The notes: generated from the sequence alone by a model not told the origin. Positions 7,361 to 16,274 are shown, numbered from the stretch's first letter. The stretch is DNA of 64,000 bases from Peribacillus faecalis (GCF_014712675.1 NZ_JACXSI010000017.1:1-64000); one strand, 5' to 3'. Numbers and translations are program-made.

Positions 7361-8215
7361 TTGATACAAATTCAATTTGATACAGAGAAACAAGCATCAA
7401 GAATACAATCAATATTAATAAAACAGCATGTTTTCGAAGAACAGCTTTCAAATATAAGTTATGATGGGAAAAACATGATTGCGATCACATTTACCGAAAG
7501 CAATATGGCTTCGATGATTCAGCTTATTAGAGATGGAATTTTAACATTCATCCAAGAAGATTTATTGCCGCAGTGGCTTTATAAAATTGTTTCGGAAAAA
7601 TACTATTTTAGTGAAATGGATGAGTGTCGTGAGATTGTAGAAATCGCTTTAGCGATGATGGGAGAGAATGAAGCGCCATTTGAGGATTTTTGGAATGAAC
7701 TGCAGTTGAAAGTACAGTATGGGCTTGTGCTCGTTTTCGAGAAGAAAATCTCATTTTCTTTTCCGTCTTTTTTGACATTCAGGATGCGCGGGGTGATGGA
7801 TCATTTAATTGAATTTGTTGGAGATGCTATTTATGAATACAAAATGGAACAGGAATATCAAAGTTTTGTATATGCGCTCAGAAATCATATGCGTTCAGTT
7901 ACGCCGAAAATGAAGCAATTGCATGTCTTGCATCAATATTACTTTCATTTTTATACGGAACAATTTTCAAAAATTGAACGATCACAGTTAAGGAAGTATA
8001 TTGATAAAAAGCTACAATCGACTGTTCCAATGTATACAGATGAAAGCGTTTTGTCACCTCTCATCTCGATTGCACCTAAGCATTTGTTTATTTACAGTGA
8101 CGAAGAAAATCATCCGCTCATCTTGACAATTCAGCGTATTTTTGAAGAAAGGGTGAGAGTGCTTCCATATAGAATGTTCAATATGAGGCAGAAGTTCTCG
8201 GGTGTCAAAAAATAA
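7361..8215 (+). CDS. ytxC: Sporulation-associated protein YtxC
   Basis: 284-residue protein of the YtxC family, linked to sporulation in Bacillus; its molecular function is not known. The start is TTG at 7361, after a run of seven G. Position between dnaI and thrS matches B. subtilis ytxC, and FDTEKQASRIQSIL, FLTFRMRGVMDHLIEFVGDAIYEYK and the C-terminal FIYSDEE fit the family. No signal peptide or membrane segment is seen. Identification rests on synteny plus these family-like segments. Confidence 0.82.
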   Translation: MIQIQFDTEKQASRIQSILIKQHVFEEQLSNISYDGKNMIAITFTESNMASMIQLIRDGILTFIQEDLLPQWLYKIVSEKYYFSEMDECREIVEIALAMMGENEAPFEDFWNELQLKVQYGLVLVFEKKISFSFPSFLTFRMRGVMDHLIEFVGDAIYEYKMEQEYQSFVYALRNHMRSVTPKMKQLHVLHQYYFHFYTEQFSKIERSQLRKYIDKKLQSTVPMYTDESVLSPLISIAPKHLFIYSDEENHPLILTIQRIFEERVRVLPYRMFNMRQKFSGVKK

Positions 8216-8325
8216 AAGCGGGGCTCTTGATTTTGCACATATAACAAATTATAATAACTTACATATTGAAGCAATATACGAAAAAAGTAATGATGAGGAC
8301 ATGAGTGATTTGTAACGGTTTTTTC

Positions 8326-8543
8326 AGAGAAGGAAGTCATCGGCTGCAAGCTTCCAAACTAGTGCTTATTGCTTACCACCTCTAAACTTCAGCTGTGAAA
8401 CGATAATAGTAATAGCTGACGGTTGCTGCCGTTATCAGTATTTTTAAAGTGTCATTCTTATTTTGGAATGAAACAAGGGTGGAACCGCGGGTTATAATAA
8501 TAGTAGCTCGTCCCTGTATTTTGTATACAGGGACGGGCTTTTT
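8326..8543 (+). ncRNA. T-box leader of thrS (threonine specifier ACC)
   Basis: tRNA-sensing attenuator. Stem I opens with AGAGAAGGAAG (8326). The specifier ACC (8375-8377), followed by A and CCTCT, matches threonine. The T-box core AAGGGTGGAACCGCGG is at 8475-8490. The terminator is GCTCGTCCCTGTAT (8506-8519) with ATACAGGGACGGGC (8525-8538) and TTTTT. Uncharged tRNA-Thr would favour readthrough into thrS. A GTAACGGTTTTTT remnant resembling the dispersed GNRA motif lies directly 5' (8312-8324). Confidence 0.92.
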
Positions 8544-8590
8544 GTATGGATAAAAACTGATCCCTGTGAAAAACAAGAGGAGGAAAATAT

Positions 8591-10522
8591 ATGTCTGAAA
8601 TGTTGAAAATCACTTTCCCGGATGGAAACGTGAAGGAGTTTGCCAAAGGAACTACTACAGAAGAAATCGCTGGTTCAATCAGCCCGGGTCTAAAGAAAAA
8701 ATCAATCGCAGGTAAGCTGAATGGCGAATTATATGATTTAAAACGCTCGATTTTAGAAGATGGAGCGATTGAAATTATCACTCAAGATTCCCCGGAAGCA
8801 TTGGAAATCTTACGTCACAGTACAGCTCACTTAATGGCGCAAGCGATCAAGCGTATTTACGGAAAAGATAATGTGAAGCTTGGTGTTGGTCCGGTAATTG
8901 AAGGCGGCTTCTACTATGATGTTGATGTTGATCAACCAATCTCAACTGACGATCTTGCTGCTATTGAAAAGGAAATGAAAAAAATCGTTAATGAAAACAT
9001 TGAAGTTGTTCGTAAAGAAGTTTCTCGCGATGAAGCTCTTGAATTCTTCAAAGACGATGAATACAAAGTGGAACTGATTGGCGCAATCCCGGCTGATGAA
9101 GATGTGACAATCTATGAGCAAGGCGACTTTGCTGACCTTTGCCGCGGTGTGCACGTTCCTTCTACAGGTAAAATTAAAGAGTTCAAATTATTGAGCGTTG
9201 CCGGCGCATACTGGCGCGGAAACAGCGATAACAAAATGCTGCAACGTATTTACGGAACTGCTTTCTTTAAGAAAGAAGATTTAGCTGAGCATCTACGTTT
9301 ATTAGAAGAAGCAAAAGAGCGTGATCACCGTAAAATCGGTAAAGAGCTGAACTTATTCACAACTTCGCAAAAGGTAGGACAAGGTCTGCCACTATGGTTA
9401 CCAAAAGGCGCGACAATCCGCCGTGTAATCGAGCGTTACATCGTTGATAAAGAGCAACGTCTGGGCTATGACCATGTTTATACACCGGTATTAGGAAGCA
9501 AAGAGCTATACCAAACTTCAGGCCACTGGGACCACTATCAAGATGATATGTTCCCGCCGATGGAAATGGATAACGAAACACTTGTTATGCGTCCGATGAA
9601 CTGTCCGCATCACATGATGGTATACAAAAATGATATCCACAGCTATCGTGAACTTCCAATCCGTATTGCGGAACTTGGCATGATGCACCGTTATGAAATG
9701 AGCGGAGCGCTATCAGGTCTTCAACGTGTACGCGGAATGACTTTAAATGATGCGCACATCTTTGTTCGTCCAGATCAAATCAAAGACGAGTTCAAACGTG
9801 TAGTCAACCTTATTCTTGAAGTATATAAAGATTTCGATCTAAACGACTACTCATTCCGTTTATCTTATCGTGATCCTGAAAATACAGAGAAGTATTATGA
9901 TGATGATCAAATGTGGGAAAGAGCGCAAGCGATGCTGAAAGAAACAATGGACGAGCTTGGTCTTCCATACTTCGAAGCAGAAGGCGAAGCAGCATTCTAC
10001 GGTCCTAAAGTCGATATTCAAGTGAAAACTGCACTAGGAAAAGAAGAGACACTTTCTACAGTTCAGCTTGACTTCTTATTACCAGAACGCTTTGATTTAA
10101 CGTATGTTGGTGAAGACGGCAAGCAGCATCGTCCGGTTGTAATTCACCGCGGTGTTGTATCAACTATGGAACGCTTTGTTGCCTTCCTGATTGAAGAATA
10201 TAAAGGTGCATTCCCGACTTGGTTAGCACCAGTTCAAGTTCAAGTGATCCCTGTTTCTCCTGAAGTACATCTTGACTACGCGAAAGAAGTACAAGAGCAA
10301 TTGCAAGCTGCTGGACTTCGTGTCGATTTAGATAGCCGCAACGAAAAAATTGGCTACAAAATCCGTGAAGCGCAAATGCAAAAGATCCCTTACATGCTAG
10401 TTCTTGGAGATAAAGAAGTGGCAGAAAAAGCAGTCAATGTACGTAAATACGGCGAGCAAAAATCAGAAACAATGTCATTTGAAGACTTCAAAAACATGAT
10501 TACTGCTGAGGTTGCGCGCTAA
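8591..10522 (+). CDS. thrS: Threonyl-tRNA synthetase
   Basis: Class II synthetase that charges tRNA-Thr. 643 residues, full length. Order: TGS domain (from about residue 1 to 64), the HxxxH editing-type second domain ([12 protein letters not shown] at 75), catalytic core with motif 2 [18 protein letters not shown] and motif 3 [14 protein letters not shown], and C-terminal anticodon-binding domain ([14 protein letters not shown]). The ATG follows AGAGGAGGAAA. It is controlled by the upstream T-box. Confidence 0.98.
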   Translation: MSEMLKITFPDGNVKEFAKGTTTEEIAGSISPGLKKKSIAGKLNGELYDLKRSILEDGAIEIITQDSPEALEILRHSTAHLMAQAIKRIYGKDNVKLGVGPVIEGGFYYDVDVDQPISTDDLAAIEKEMKKIVNENIEVVRKEVSRDEALEFFKDDEYKVELIGAIPADEDVTIYEQGDFADLCRGVHVPSTGKIKEFKLLSVAGAYWRGNSDNKMLQRIYGTAFFKKEDLAEHLRLLEEAKERDHRKIGKELNLFTTSQKVGQGLPLWLPKGATIRRVIERYIVDKEQRLGYDHVYTPVLGSKELYQTSGHWDHYQDDMFPPMEMDNETLVMRPMNCPHHMMVYKNDIHSYRELPIRIAELGMMHRYEMSGALSGLQRVRGMTLNDAHIFVRPDQIKDEFKRVVNLILEVYKDFDLNDYSFRLSYRDPENTEKYYDDDQMWERAQAMLKETMDELGLPYFEAEGEAAFYGPKVDIQVKTALGKEETLSTVQLDFLLPERFDLTYVGEDGKQHRPVVIHRGVVSTMERFVAFLIEEYKGAFPTWLAPVQVQVIPVSPEVHLDYAKEVQEQLQAAGLRVDLDSRNEKIGYKIREAQMQKIPYMLVLGDKEVAEKAVNVRKYGEQKSETMSFEDFKNMITAEVAR

Positions 10523-10630
10523 GCGAGAAGTATTTGTGAAAAATATATTGCAAAATACGACAGTATTTGATAACATAAGTTTTGTTGTTAAAACAATCTA
10601 GTCTAGTGAGAAGGCAGTTAATATATGATG

Positions 10631-10820
10631 TTGACATGTCTGAGTTACTATGATATAGTTCTAAGGTAGAAATTGAATACCAAGTTTGAGGAAAGAAGAG
10701 GCACCCGCTTCTCACCTGCTGACACGATTATGTAGTTTACAGGTCTTATGGTTTGATTATTTGACGTATGTCTAATTAGTCTATCATCAGTGTGGGTGTG
10801 CAAACATCCACACTTTTTTT
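10631..10820 (+). ncRNA. infC promoter and L20-type autoregulatory leader
   Basis: A good sigmaA promoter (TTGACA 10631-10636, 17 bp, TATAGT 10654-10659) precedes a roughly 155-nt leader. The leader ends in a terminator: AGTGTGG (10789-10795) with CCACACT (10808-10814) plus T-run. The GAGGCACCCGCTTCTCACC and ACAGGTCTTATGGTTTG segments look like the Bacillus L20 leader, where free ribosomal protein L20 binds the mRNA and represses its own operon (established in B. subtilis). The exact fold was not computed. Confidence 0.78.
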
Positions 10821-10886
10821 ATTGCGGATTAAATTCTTCAGTACGCAAACGAATGTATTCGAAAATAACCTTGGAGGTGGCTAACT

Positions 10887-11402
10887 ATTAGTAAAGACAT
10901 GATGGTAAACGAGGGCATCCGTGCCCGCGAAGTTCGTCTGATTGACCAAAATGGAGAACAATTAGGTATTAAGACAAAATTTGAAGCGCTGGAAATTGCC
11001 GCTCGTGTAAATCTTGATGTTGTGCTAGTTGCTCCTAACGCAAAACCCCCAGTAGCCCGTATTATGGACTATGGAAAATTCCGTTTCGAGCAGCAGAAGA
11101 AAGACAAAGAGGCGCGAAAAAATCAAAAGATCATCAGTTTGAAAGAGGTTCGTCTGAGCCCTACAATTGATGAGCATGACTTTAATACAAAGCTTCGTAA
11201 TGCTCATAAATTCCTGCAAAAGGGAGATAAAGTTAAAGCATCCATTCGCTTTAAAGGTCGTGCGATTACTCATAAAGAAATCGGACAGCGCGTATTGGAC
11301 CGCTTCTCTGCGGAGTGCAGCGAACTGGCTACGGTAGAGCAAGCTCCTAAGATGGACGGACGCAGCATGTTCTTAATCTTAGCACCGAAAAACGAAAAGT
11401 AA
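10887..11402 (+). CDS. infC: Translation initiation factor IF-3 (AUU start)
   Basis: Binds the 30S subunit, prevents premature 50S joining and checks the start codon. The best start is ATT at 10887, ten bases after GGAGGTGG, giving (M)[17 protein letters not shown] and 171 residues. The first in-frame ATG (10899) has no properly spaced ribosome binding site. AUU initiation is typical of infC and permits IF-3 autocontrol. N-domain [13 protein letters not shown], linker EARKNQK, C-domain [14 protein letters not shown]. First gene of infC-rpmI-rplT. Confidence 0.95.
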   Translation: MSKDMMVNEGIRAREVRLIDQNGEQLGIKTKFEALEIAARVNLDVVLVAPNAKPPVARIMDYGKFRFEQQKKDKEARKNQKIISLKEVRLSPTIDEHDFNTKLRNAHKFLQKGDKVKASIRFKGRAITHKEIGQRVLDRFSAECSELATVEQAPKMDGRSMFLILAPKNEK

Positions 11403-11432
11403 TTTTTAGATTGTATTGAGGAGGAAATCCAT

Positions 11433-11633
11433 ATGCCTAAAATGAAAACTCACCGCGGTTCTGCAAAGCGTTTCAAAAAGACAGGATCTGGTAAGCTTAA
11501 GCGTTCAAACGCATATACTAGTCACTTATTCGCAAACAAATCTACTAAGCAAAAACGTAAACTACGTAAAGCTAGCTTAGTAAGCAAAGGCGATTTCAAA
11601 CGCATTCGCCACATGTTAGACAACATTAAGTAA
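11433..11633 (+). CDS. rpmI: 50S ribosomal protein L35
   Basis: 66-residue basic ribosomal protein beginning [20 protein letters not shown], the L35 signature. The ATG is 30 bp after infC, preceded by GAGGAGG. Middle gene of the infC operon. Confidence 0.98.
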   Translation: MPKMKTHRGSAKRFKKTGSGKLKRSNAYTSHLFANKSTKQKRKLRKASLVSKGDFKRIRHMLDNIK

Positions 11634-11669
11634 TTAATCGTTCGATCGATTTATATAGGAGGGAATTAC

Positions 11670-12029
11670 ATGCCACGTGTAAAAGGCGGTACTGTTACTC
11701 GCAAACGTCGTAAAAAGGTTCTTAAATTAGCTAAAGGTTATTATGGTTCAAAACATACATTATTCAAAGTTGCTAACCAACAAGTAATGAAATCATTAAT
11801 GTATGCATACCGCGATCGTCGCCAAAAGAAACGCGACTTCCGCAAACTATGGATTACTCGTATCAATGCAGCTGCTCGTATGAACGGTCTTTCTTATAGC
11901 CGTTTAATGCACGGCTTAAAGCTTGCTGGTATCGAAGTTAACCGTAAAATGTTAGCTGACCTTGCAATTGCTGACGCTGCTGCGTTCACTGAATTAGCAA
12001 ACGTTGCTAAAGCTCAACTTGAAAAATAA
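11670..12029 (+). CDS. rplT: 50S ribosomal protein L20
   Basis: 119 residues, beginning [19 protein letters not shown], then the conserved [19 protein letters not shown] and [16 protein letters not shown]. It is an early assembly protein of the large subunit and, in Bacillus, the repressor acting on the operon leader. The ATG follows AGGAGGG. It is closed by a strong terminator. Confidence 0.98.
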   Translation: MPRVKGGTVTRKRRKKVLKLAKGYYGSKHTLFKVANQQVMKSLMYAYRDRRQKKRDFRKLWITRINAAARMNGLSYSRLMHGLKLAGIEVNRKMLADLAIADAAAFTELANVAKAQLEK

Positions 12030-12061
12030 TTCTCATTCATATTAATGAATAGAGAATAGAT

Positions 12062-12090
12062 AGCCATTCTCTTTTGAGGATGGCTTTTTT
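12062..12090 (+). terminator. Intrinsic terminator of infC-rpmI-rplT
   Basis: AGCCATTCTC-TTTT-GAGGATGGCT (10 bp, one T-G) followed by TTTTTT. Confidence 0.9.
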
Positions 12091-12126
12091 GCTTCTATAC
12101 AAAGTATAATTTCTAGAAGAAAATTA

Positions 12127-12474
12127 CTGTCTAACCTTATACCTGCCACGCTCGGAGGCCAACAGGATGTAGGTCATATCGGCGAAGACATGCGGACGTG
12201 GCGTTCTTAGCCGATGCTCCTTTTTTCCACCCCACCCAAGAAACCAAAATCGGGTTTCTTGTGCGGTTCGTCTTAGTCCTTGTCTAGCTGCAGCGGCCAG
12301 CCCCTCGAGGTCATAAGCCAAATCACTCCGGAAATTTTACAATTTCCTGCGTGATTCGTCTTATGCTAGTCGGGGCGGGCCGCTTCCGCATTTTGGTTCC
12401 CGCATGGCTCCTTTTCCATTGAGGTGAAATCAGGGAGTGAAATCAAAAATGAAAAAGGACCGGTAACGGTTTTT
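12127..12474 (+). repeat. Composite structured intergenic repeat B (most complete copy)
   Basis: Fills most of the 12.09-12.49 kb gap. Modules in order: CTGTCTAACCTTATACCTGCC head; two-hairpin module (12154-12220) with AGGAT loop and stem ATCGGC (12178-12183)/GCCGAT (12210-12215); AAGAAACC/GGTTTCTT hairpin; the same cruciform block as repeat A, with CATAAG/CTTATG nested stems; CCCGCATGGCTCCTTTTCCATTG; and the terminal GNRA-hairpin motif (12452-12474). The cruciform block is nearly identical to repeat A, implying recent spread or conversion. The ysdA ATG is 18 bp beyond its end. Confidence 0.82.
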
Positions 12475-12491
12475 CTATTGGAGGGATACTT

Positions 12492-12749
12492 ATGAAGTTT
12501 GTGTATTATTATATGATTGCGGTCAATATTGTCGGATTTGCTATCATGGGCAGAGATAAGCAACTTGCCAAAAAGAAGCAATGGCGGATTTCTGAGGCGG
12601 CACTTTGGTCAGTCGCTTTCATTGGAGGTAGCATTGGAGCGACAATCGGCATGCGCTATTTCCGTCATAAAACTAGACATACGGCTTTTAAAATGGGGTT
12701 GCCAATCTTAGCAGCTATACAAATAGCGCTCATAGTTTTTCTTCGTTAA
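12492..12749 (+). CDS. ysdA: DUF1294 family membrane protein YsdA
   Basis: 85-residue protein with two hydrophobic segments (residues 3-20 and about 66-84) and a basic middle. The DUF1294 hallmark is GRDKQLAKKKQWRISE, then GGSIGATIGMRYFRHKT. Function unknown. The ATG follows TTGGAGGGA. It lies downstream of rplT as in B. subtilis but behind repeat B, and ends 2 bp before the convergent ysdB-like gene. Confidence 0.85.
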   Translation: MKFVYYYMIAVNIVGFAIMGRDKQLAKKKQWRISEAALWSVAFIGGSIGATIGMRYFRHKTRHTAFKMGLPILAAIQIALIVFLR

Positions 12750-12751
12750 AT

Positions 12752-13111
12752 TTAAATATCTGATTCGGCTCTTCTCCAGTCAATAGTTGCAGACGGGTAA
12801 TGCCGGTATAGAATTTTTTCAATTTCATCAACATCATCCGAATTAAGATTTCTTTTTGATTGCCAGTCATGAAGCCAAATGAAAATCGATGTAACCTCAC
12901 TAGTTTCATTCGGATATTTCTCTCCTTCAAACAGCAGGCCTTTATAAGTCAGAAGAAAATTTTTACGTACATCAGCGGGGTCATCGAGCATATAGAAGGC
13001 TTTTCTTTTTTGTGCCGATTTTAATTTTCTGAGCGGTTTATTTACAAATTTTATGGTTATATATAATACAATAAGAAAAATTAGCACCAGAAAACTATAG
13101 ATTAAAATCAT
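12752..13111 (-). CDS. ysdB: YsdB-like sigmaW-regulon protein
   Basis: 119 residues from the ATG at 13111, chosen because TAGGGGTG precedes it; a longer in-frame extension to 13207 would run through the promoter. One N-terminal membrane anchor (SFLVLIFLIVLYITIKFV) is followed by a basic and then acidic soluble part (YMLDDPADVRKNFLLTYKG, IFIWLHDWQSKR). Position next to ysdA and the sigmaW promoter upstream both match B. subtilis YsdB. The molecular role is unknown; sigmaW genes generally serve envelope stress. Confidence 0.75.
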   Translation of the reverse strand: MILIYSFLVLIFLIVLYITIKFVNKPLRKLKSAQKRKAFYMLDDPADVRKNFLLTYKGLLFEGEKYPNETSEVTSIFIWLHDWQSKRNLNSDDVDEIEKILYRHYPSATIDWRRAESDI

Positions 13112-13145
13112 GCTATACACCCCTAGACAATAGATTTGTATCTTT

Positions 13146-13173
13146 TTTACGTATAATACAATTAAAAGTTTCG
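13146..13173 (-). promoter_or_regulatory. SigmaW-type promoter of ysdB
   Basis: On the minus strand CGAAAC (13173-13168), exactly 16 bp, then CGTAAA (13151-13146). The extracytoplasmic sigmaW consensus is TGAAAC-N16-CGTA, and ysdB is a known sigmaW target in B. subtilis. Confidence 0.7.
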
Positions 13174-13231
13174 GAATGTTGAAAAGAAATGGGACTTCCA
13201 GTCGCAAATTTATTCAGAAAAGAGGGCCGAC

Positions 13232-13672
13232 ATGCATATTACCAAAATAGAGGATTTAAAGACGCTTCATCATCAGTCGTTGGACTTGGGAAATGAAGTG
13301 CTTGAAAATAGATATTTACATATTATGATCGTATTAGCAAACCTTGCGAATACAATGACTAGTCTTGAGAGTGAAGAAAATACCGCTGTTTTGCGAACAG
13401 AACTGCTTTCTCAATATAAAGAAGGTATTCAGTCAATTTTGTTGCTTGGAGAAGAGTGCGGTTTTGAGGCGGAGTGGATGGAGGACTATCCGCATATTAA
13501 AGTGAATGGAGACTTGTCAACTCACTTAATGCAACTGCTGGAGGCTATTGCATTATTTAGGGTGAAAAAATCTGCGATTATGTATAAAGCGTTGTTGTCA
13601 CAATACTTGCAGCTCGGAAAAATGTTAGGGATTGAATTGGAAGATATCACGATTGAATCGCTTCAGAGTTAA
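13232..13672 (+). CDS. Degenerate dimeric dUTPase-like protein
   Basis: 146 residues, all helical in appearance. ENRYLHIMIVLANLAN followed by LLSQYKEGIQSILLLGEECGFE resembles the all-alpha dUTPase (dUTPase_2/MazG-like) pattern, in which a VELGELANE helix and an EYxDGLHFLLSLG helix supply the metal ligands. Here the Glu residues of the first helix are replaced (VLANLANT) and the second is QYKEG, so pyrophosphatase activity is doubtful. The ATG has GAGGG upstream. It lies divergently from ysdB and 79 bp before ysdC. Family assignment is by eye and tentative. Confidence 0.45.
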   Translation: MHITKIEDLKTLHHQSLDLGNEVLENRYLHIMIVLANLANTMTSLESEENTAVLRTELLSQYKEGIQSILLLGEECGFEAEWMEDYPHIKVNGDLSTHLMQLLEAIALFRVKKSAIMYKALLSQYLQLGKMLGIELEDITIESLQS

Positions 13673-13751
13673 GGAAATTAGAAATTGTGCAACTGATTGT
13701 TCGTTTGTATATAATAGCTGTATGAGTCAAATTTTTTCAGGAGGCACTTGA

Positions 13752-14837
13752 ATGACTAAATTAGATGAAACTTTACATATGCTTAAAGATTTAACAGATG
13801 CCAAAGCGATACCAGGCAATGAAAAAGAAGCGCGTGACGTTATGAAAAAATATATATCGCCATATGCAGATGAAATAAGCACGGATGGCCTTGGCAGCTT
13901 AATCGCGACAAAAACAGGTGAAGAAAATGGTCCGAAAATTATGATAGCTGGCCATTTAGATGAAGTCGGCTTCATGGTTACACGTGTGGATGACAAAGGT
14001 TTTGTTTATTTCCAAACAGTCGGCGGCTGGTGGTCTCAAGTTATGTTGGCGCAACGCGTTACGATCGTGACGAAAACAGGCGAGATTACAGGTGTGATCG
14101 GTTCAAAACCGCCGCATATTTTATCGCCTGAAGCGCGTAAAAAAACGGTTGATATTAAAGACATGTTCATTGATATCGGCGCTTCTGCAAAAGAAGAAGC
14201 GAAAGAATGGGGCGTTCGCCCGGGAGATATGGTCGTCCCTCATTTTGAATTCACAGTGATGAACAATCCGAAAATGCTTCTTGCTAAAGCGTGGGATAAC
14301 CGTATCGGCTGTGCAATTGCTATTGATGTATTGAAAAACTTAAAAGACGAAAAACATCCGAATGTTGTCTACGGTGTCGGTACAGTGCAGGAAGAAGTAG
14401 GCTTGCGCGGAGCAAAAACATCTACGTTCAAAGTTCAGCCGGATATCGCGTTTGCAGTTGATGTCGGTATTGCCGGGGATACACCGGGAGTTACCGATAA
14501 AGAAGCGATGGGCAAACTGGGCAACGGTCCTGCTATTGTTTTGTATGATGCGAGCATGGTATCTCATAAAGGGTTGCGTGATTTCGTGACAAATGTTGCC
14601 GATGAAAAAGGCATTCCTTATCAATTTGACGCAATACCGGGCGGAGGAACAGACTCCGGAAGCATTCATATAACTGCTAACGGTGTTCCTGCTTTATCAA
14701 TTACAATTCCAACTCGCTACATTCATTCGCATGCAGCCCTATTGCACCGTGATGATTATGAAAACACAGTGAAGCTGATTACAGAAGTTGTTAAAAAACT
14801 AGACAGAGAAACAGTCAATCGAATTACGTTTGATTGA
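13752..14837 (+). CDS. ysdC: M42 family aminopeptidase YsdC
   Basis: Cytoplasmic metal-dependent aminopeptidase of the M42 (glutamyl aminopeptidase/deblocking) family, 361 residues. Ligands and catalytic residues are visible in order: [11 protein letters not shown] (His/Asp), [10 protein letters not shown] (bridging Asp), [13 protein letters not shown] (catalytic Glu pair), [13 protein letters not shown] (Asp), and [18 protein letters not shown] (His). The ATG follows CAGGAGGCA. Family members form dodecameric tetrahedral shells. Confidence 0.93.
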   Translation: MTKLDETLHMLKDLTDAKAIPGNEKEARDVMKKYISPYADEISTDGLGSLIATKTGEENGPKIMIAGHLDEVGFMVTRVDDKGFVYFQTVGGWWSQVMLAQRVTIVTKTGEITGVIGSKPPHILSPEARKKTVDIKDMFIDIGASAKEEAKEWGVRPGDMVVPHFEFTVMNNPKMLLAKAWDNRIGCAIAIDVLKNLKDEKHPNVVYGVGTVQEEVGLRGAKTSTFKVQPDIAFAVDVGIAGDTPGVTDKEAMGKLGNGPAIVLYDASMVSHKGLRDFVTNVADEKGIPYQFDAIPGGGTDSGSIHITANGVPALSITIPTRYIHSHAALLHRDDYENTVKLITEVVKKLDRETVNRITFD

Positions 14838-14843
14838 TTAATT

Positions 14844-14880
14844 GCAGTAGCCGTGATTGCGGCTGCTGTTATTTATTTTG
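14844..14880 (+). terminator. Intrinsic terminator of ysdC
   Basis: GCAGTAGCCG pairs with CGGCTGCTGT around a short loop, followed by TTATTTATTTTG. Confidence 0.75.
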
Positions 14881-14900
14881 TTCCAGGTACATAAAACAAT

Positions 14901-14934
14901 GAAAATAACCGTTGAGAATGTCTTTTCTCAACGG
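14901..14934 (-). terminator. Intrinsic terminator of sspI
   Basis: CCGTTGAGAA (14909-14918) and TTCTCAACGG (14925-14934) form a perfect 10-bp stem; on the minus strand it is followed by TTATTTTC. Confidence 0.75.
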
Positions 14935-14962
14935 CCTGGAATAGCAGTCGCACTCACGATTG

Positions 14963-15172
14963 CTATTTGCTTAATCCGCTTTCTAATACAGTGAGCATTT
15001 CTTTCTTTTCTTCATCACTGGCATTTTGCCAAATGACCTCGAAAAGCACGCCAAGTCCGGGCAACATTTTTTCCTCGCCGCTTTGAATAGCATCGGCAAT
15101 TGTGTTCTTTAGCTGTTCCTGACTATTTCCTGATACGTTATGAAGTATTGCATGGCGCAAGTTCAAACCCAT
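14963..15172 (-). CDS. sspI: Small acid-soluble spore protein I
   Basis: 69-residue minor SASP made in the forespore. [20 protein letters not shown] and [20 protein letters not shown] are the SspI signature. Start at 15172, 7 bp after GGAGGG; the upstream in-frame ATG (15187) would place the ribosome binding site inside the gene. A sigmaG-like -10, CATAATA (minus strand 15230-15224), lies about 52 bp upstream, but no convincing -35 was found. Its presence supports an endospore-forming host. Confidence 0.95.
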   Translation of the reverse strand: MGLNLRHAILHNVSGNSQEQLKNTIADAIQSGEEKMLPGLGVLFEVIWQNASDEEKKEMLTVLESGLSK

Positions 15173-15288
15173 AAATAATCCCTCCATTTCCTTGCATTTA
15201 TTATTTTTTCACAGCTATTGATTTATTATGTATGCAGTTTAGGCTATAATAGGACAATCGTAAAAGAAGAAAAGGAGAGGATGAAAGG

Positions 15289-16035
15289 ATGAACTTCATT
15301 CAATCTGCCAAAAATGAAAAGGTAAAAGCATGGAAGAAGCTTCTGACGAAGAAAGGCCGTGACAAATCAGGACAATTTCTCGTTGAAGGTTTTCATTTAG
15401 TGGAAGAAGCTTTAAATAAAGATTATGTAATCGCTATTATCGCTGATGAAGAAACAGCGATCCCGCGCACATGGAATGTGGATGGTATCGATTTATATAC
15501 AACGACAGCGGCGGTTGTAAAGGAACTTGCTGAAACAGAAACTTCACAAGGTATTTTTGCTGTTTGCGAGAAAAGAGAATGGAAGGACGCAGATTATCGT
15601 AAATTATTATTGTTAGACGGTGTGCAGGATCCAGGTAATATCGGAACTATTATTCGAACAGCGGATGCAGCAGGTGTAGATGCGGTCATTTGCGGCGATG
15701 GCTGTGTAGATGTATACAACAGCAAGGCGCTTCGTTCGACGCAAGGGTCCATTTTTCATCTGCCGGTCATTAAATCAAATCTGCCTCAATATATCGAATC
15801 GCTTCAAAGCAGAAACATCCTGGTCTATGGTACATCTTTGCAAAATGCAGCAGATTACCGTGAGACAGCGCCACAAGAAAGCTTTGCTTTAGTCGTCGGT
15901 AATGAAGGAAACGGTGTCAGCGAAGAAGTGCTGAATTTGTGCAATCAAAATCTTTACATCCCGATCCACGGCGGAGCAGAGTCATTAAACGTAACAGTGG
16001 CAACCGGGATTTTGTTGTATCACCTATATAAATAA
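15289..16035 (+). CDS. ysgA: TrmH/SpoU-family RNA methyltransferase YsgA
   Basis: S-adenosylmethionine-dependent 2'-O-methyltransferase of the SPOUT class, probably acting on rRNA. 248 residues. The N-terminal substrate-binding domain is seen in KGRDKSGQFLVEGFHLVEEAL; the trefoil-knot motifs are LLLDGVQDPGNIGTIIRTAD (motif 1), FALVVGNEGNGVSEE (motif 2) and IPIHGGAESLNVTVATGILLY (motif 3). The ATG follows AAGGAGAGGATG. The precise target nucleotide cannot be told from this sequence. Confidence 0.9.
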   Translation: MNFIQSAKNEKVKAWKKLLTKKGRDKSGQFLVEGFHLVEEALNKDYVIAIIADEETAIPRTWNVDGIDLYTTTAAVVKELAETETSQGIFAVCEKREWKDADYRKLLLLDGVQDPGNIGTIIRTADAAGVDAVICGDGCVDVYNSKALRSTQGSIFHLPVIKSNLPQYIESLQSRNILVYGTSLQNAADYRETAPQESFALVVGNEGNGVSEEVLNLCNQNLYIPIHGGAESLNVTVATGILLYHLYK

Positions 16036-16044
16036 AGCTTTTTG

Positions 16045-16140
16045 CTGTCGATTGGAGTGGAGGGCAGCGACTCCTGCGCTGTAAGGAGGTTTGACGCAAC
16101 GCCTCAGCACGGAAGCGTCCGTCTGTAACGGAATCGACAG
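16045..16140. repeat. Bacillaceae-type intergenic repeat E, copy 1
   Basis: About 96 bp bounded by perfect 9-bp inverted ends CTGTCGATT (16045-16053) and AATCGACAG (16132-16140). GATTGGAG near the left end, GCGACTCCTGCGC inside, and GGAAGCGTCCGTCTG...CGGAATC on the right follow a repeat pattern I recognise from many Bacillus genomes (GATTGGAG...GCGACTCCTGCGG...AGCGTCCG...CGGAAATC). A second, decayed copy is at 31373-31456. Confidence 0.65.
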
Positions 16141-16274
16141 TGCGCAAATTGATAAAATAGACGCGCACAGTTGCAACTGCGCATAAAAGTCTCTATAATA
16201 TGATGGTATAATAATATAAGCAAAAGCTATGACAGAGAAAAGTAACTCTTTACGGACCATACAGGGAGGAAATG

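Noticed and set aside
13112-13207. N-terminal extension of the ysdB-like gene
   Set aside because: It would cover the sigmaW promoter elements; ATG 13111 has a good ribosome binding site.
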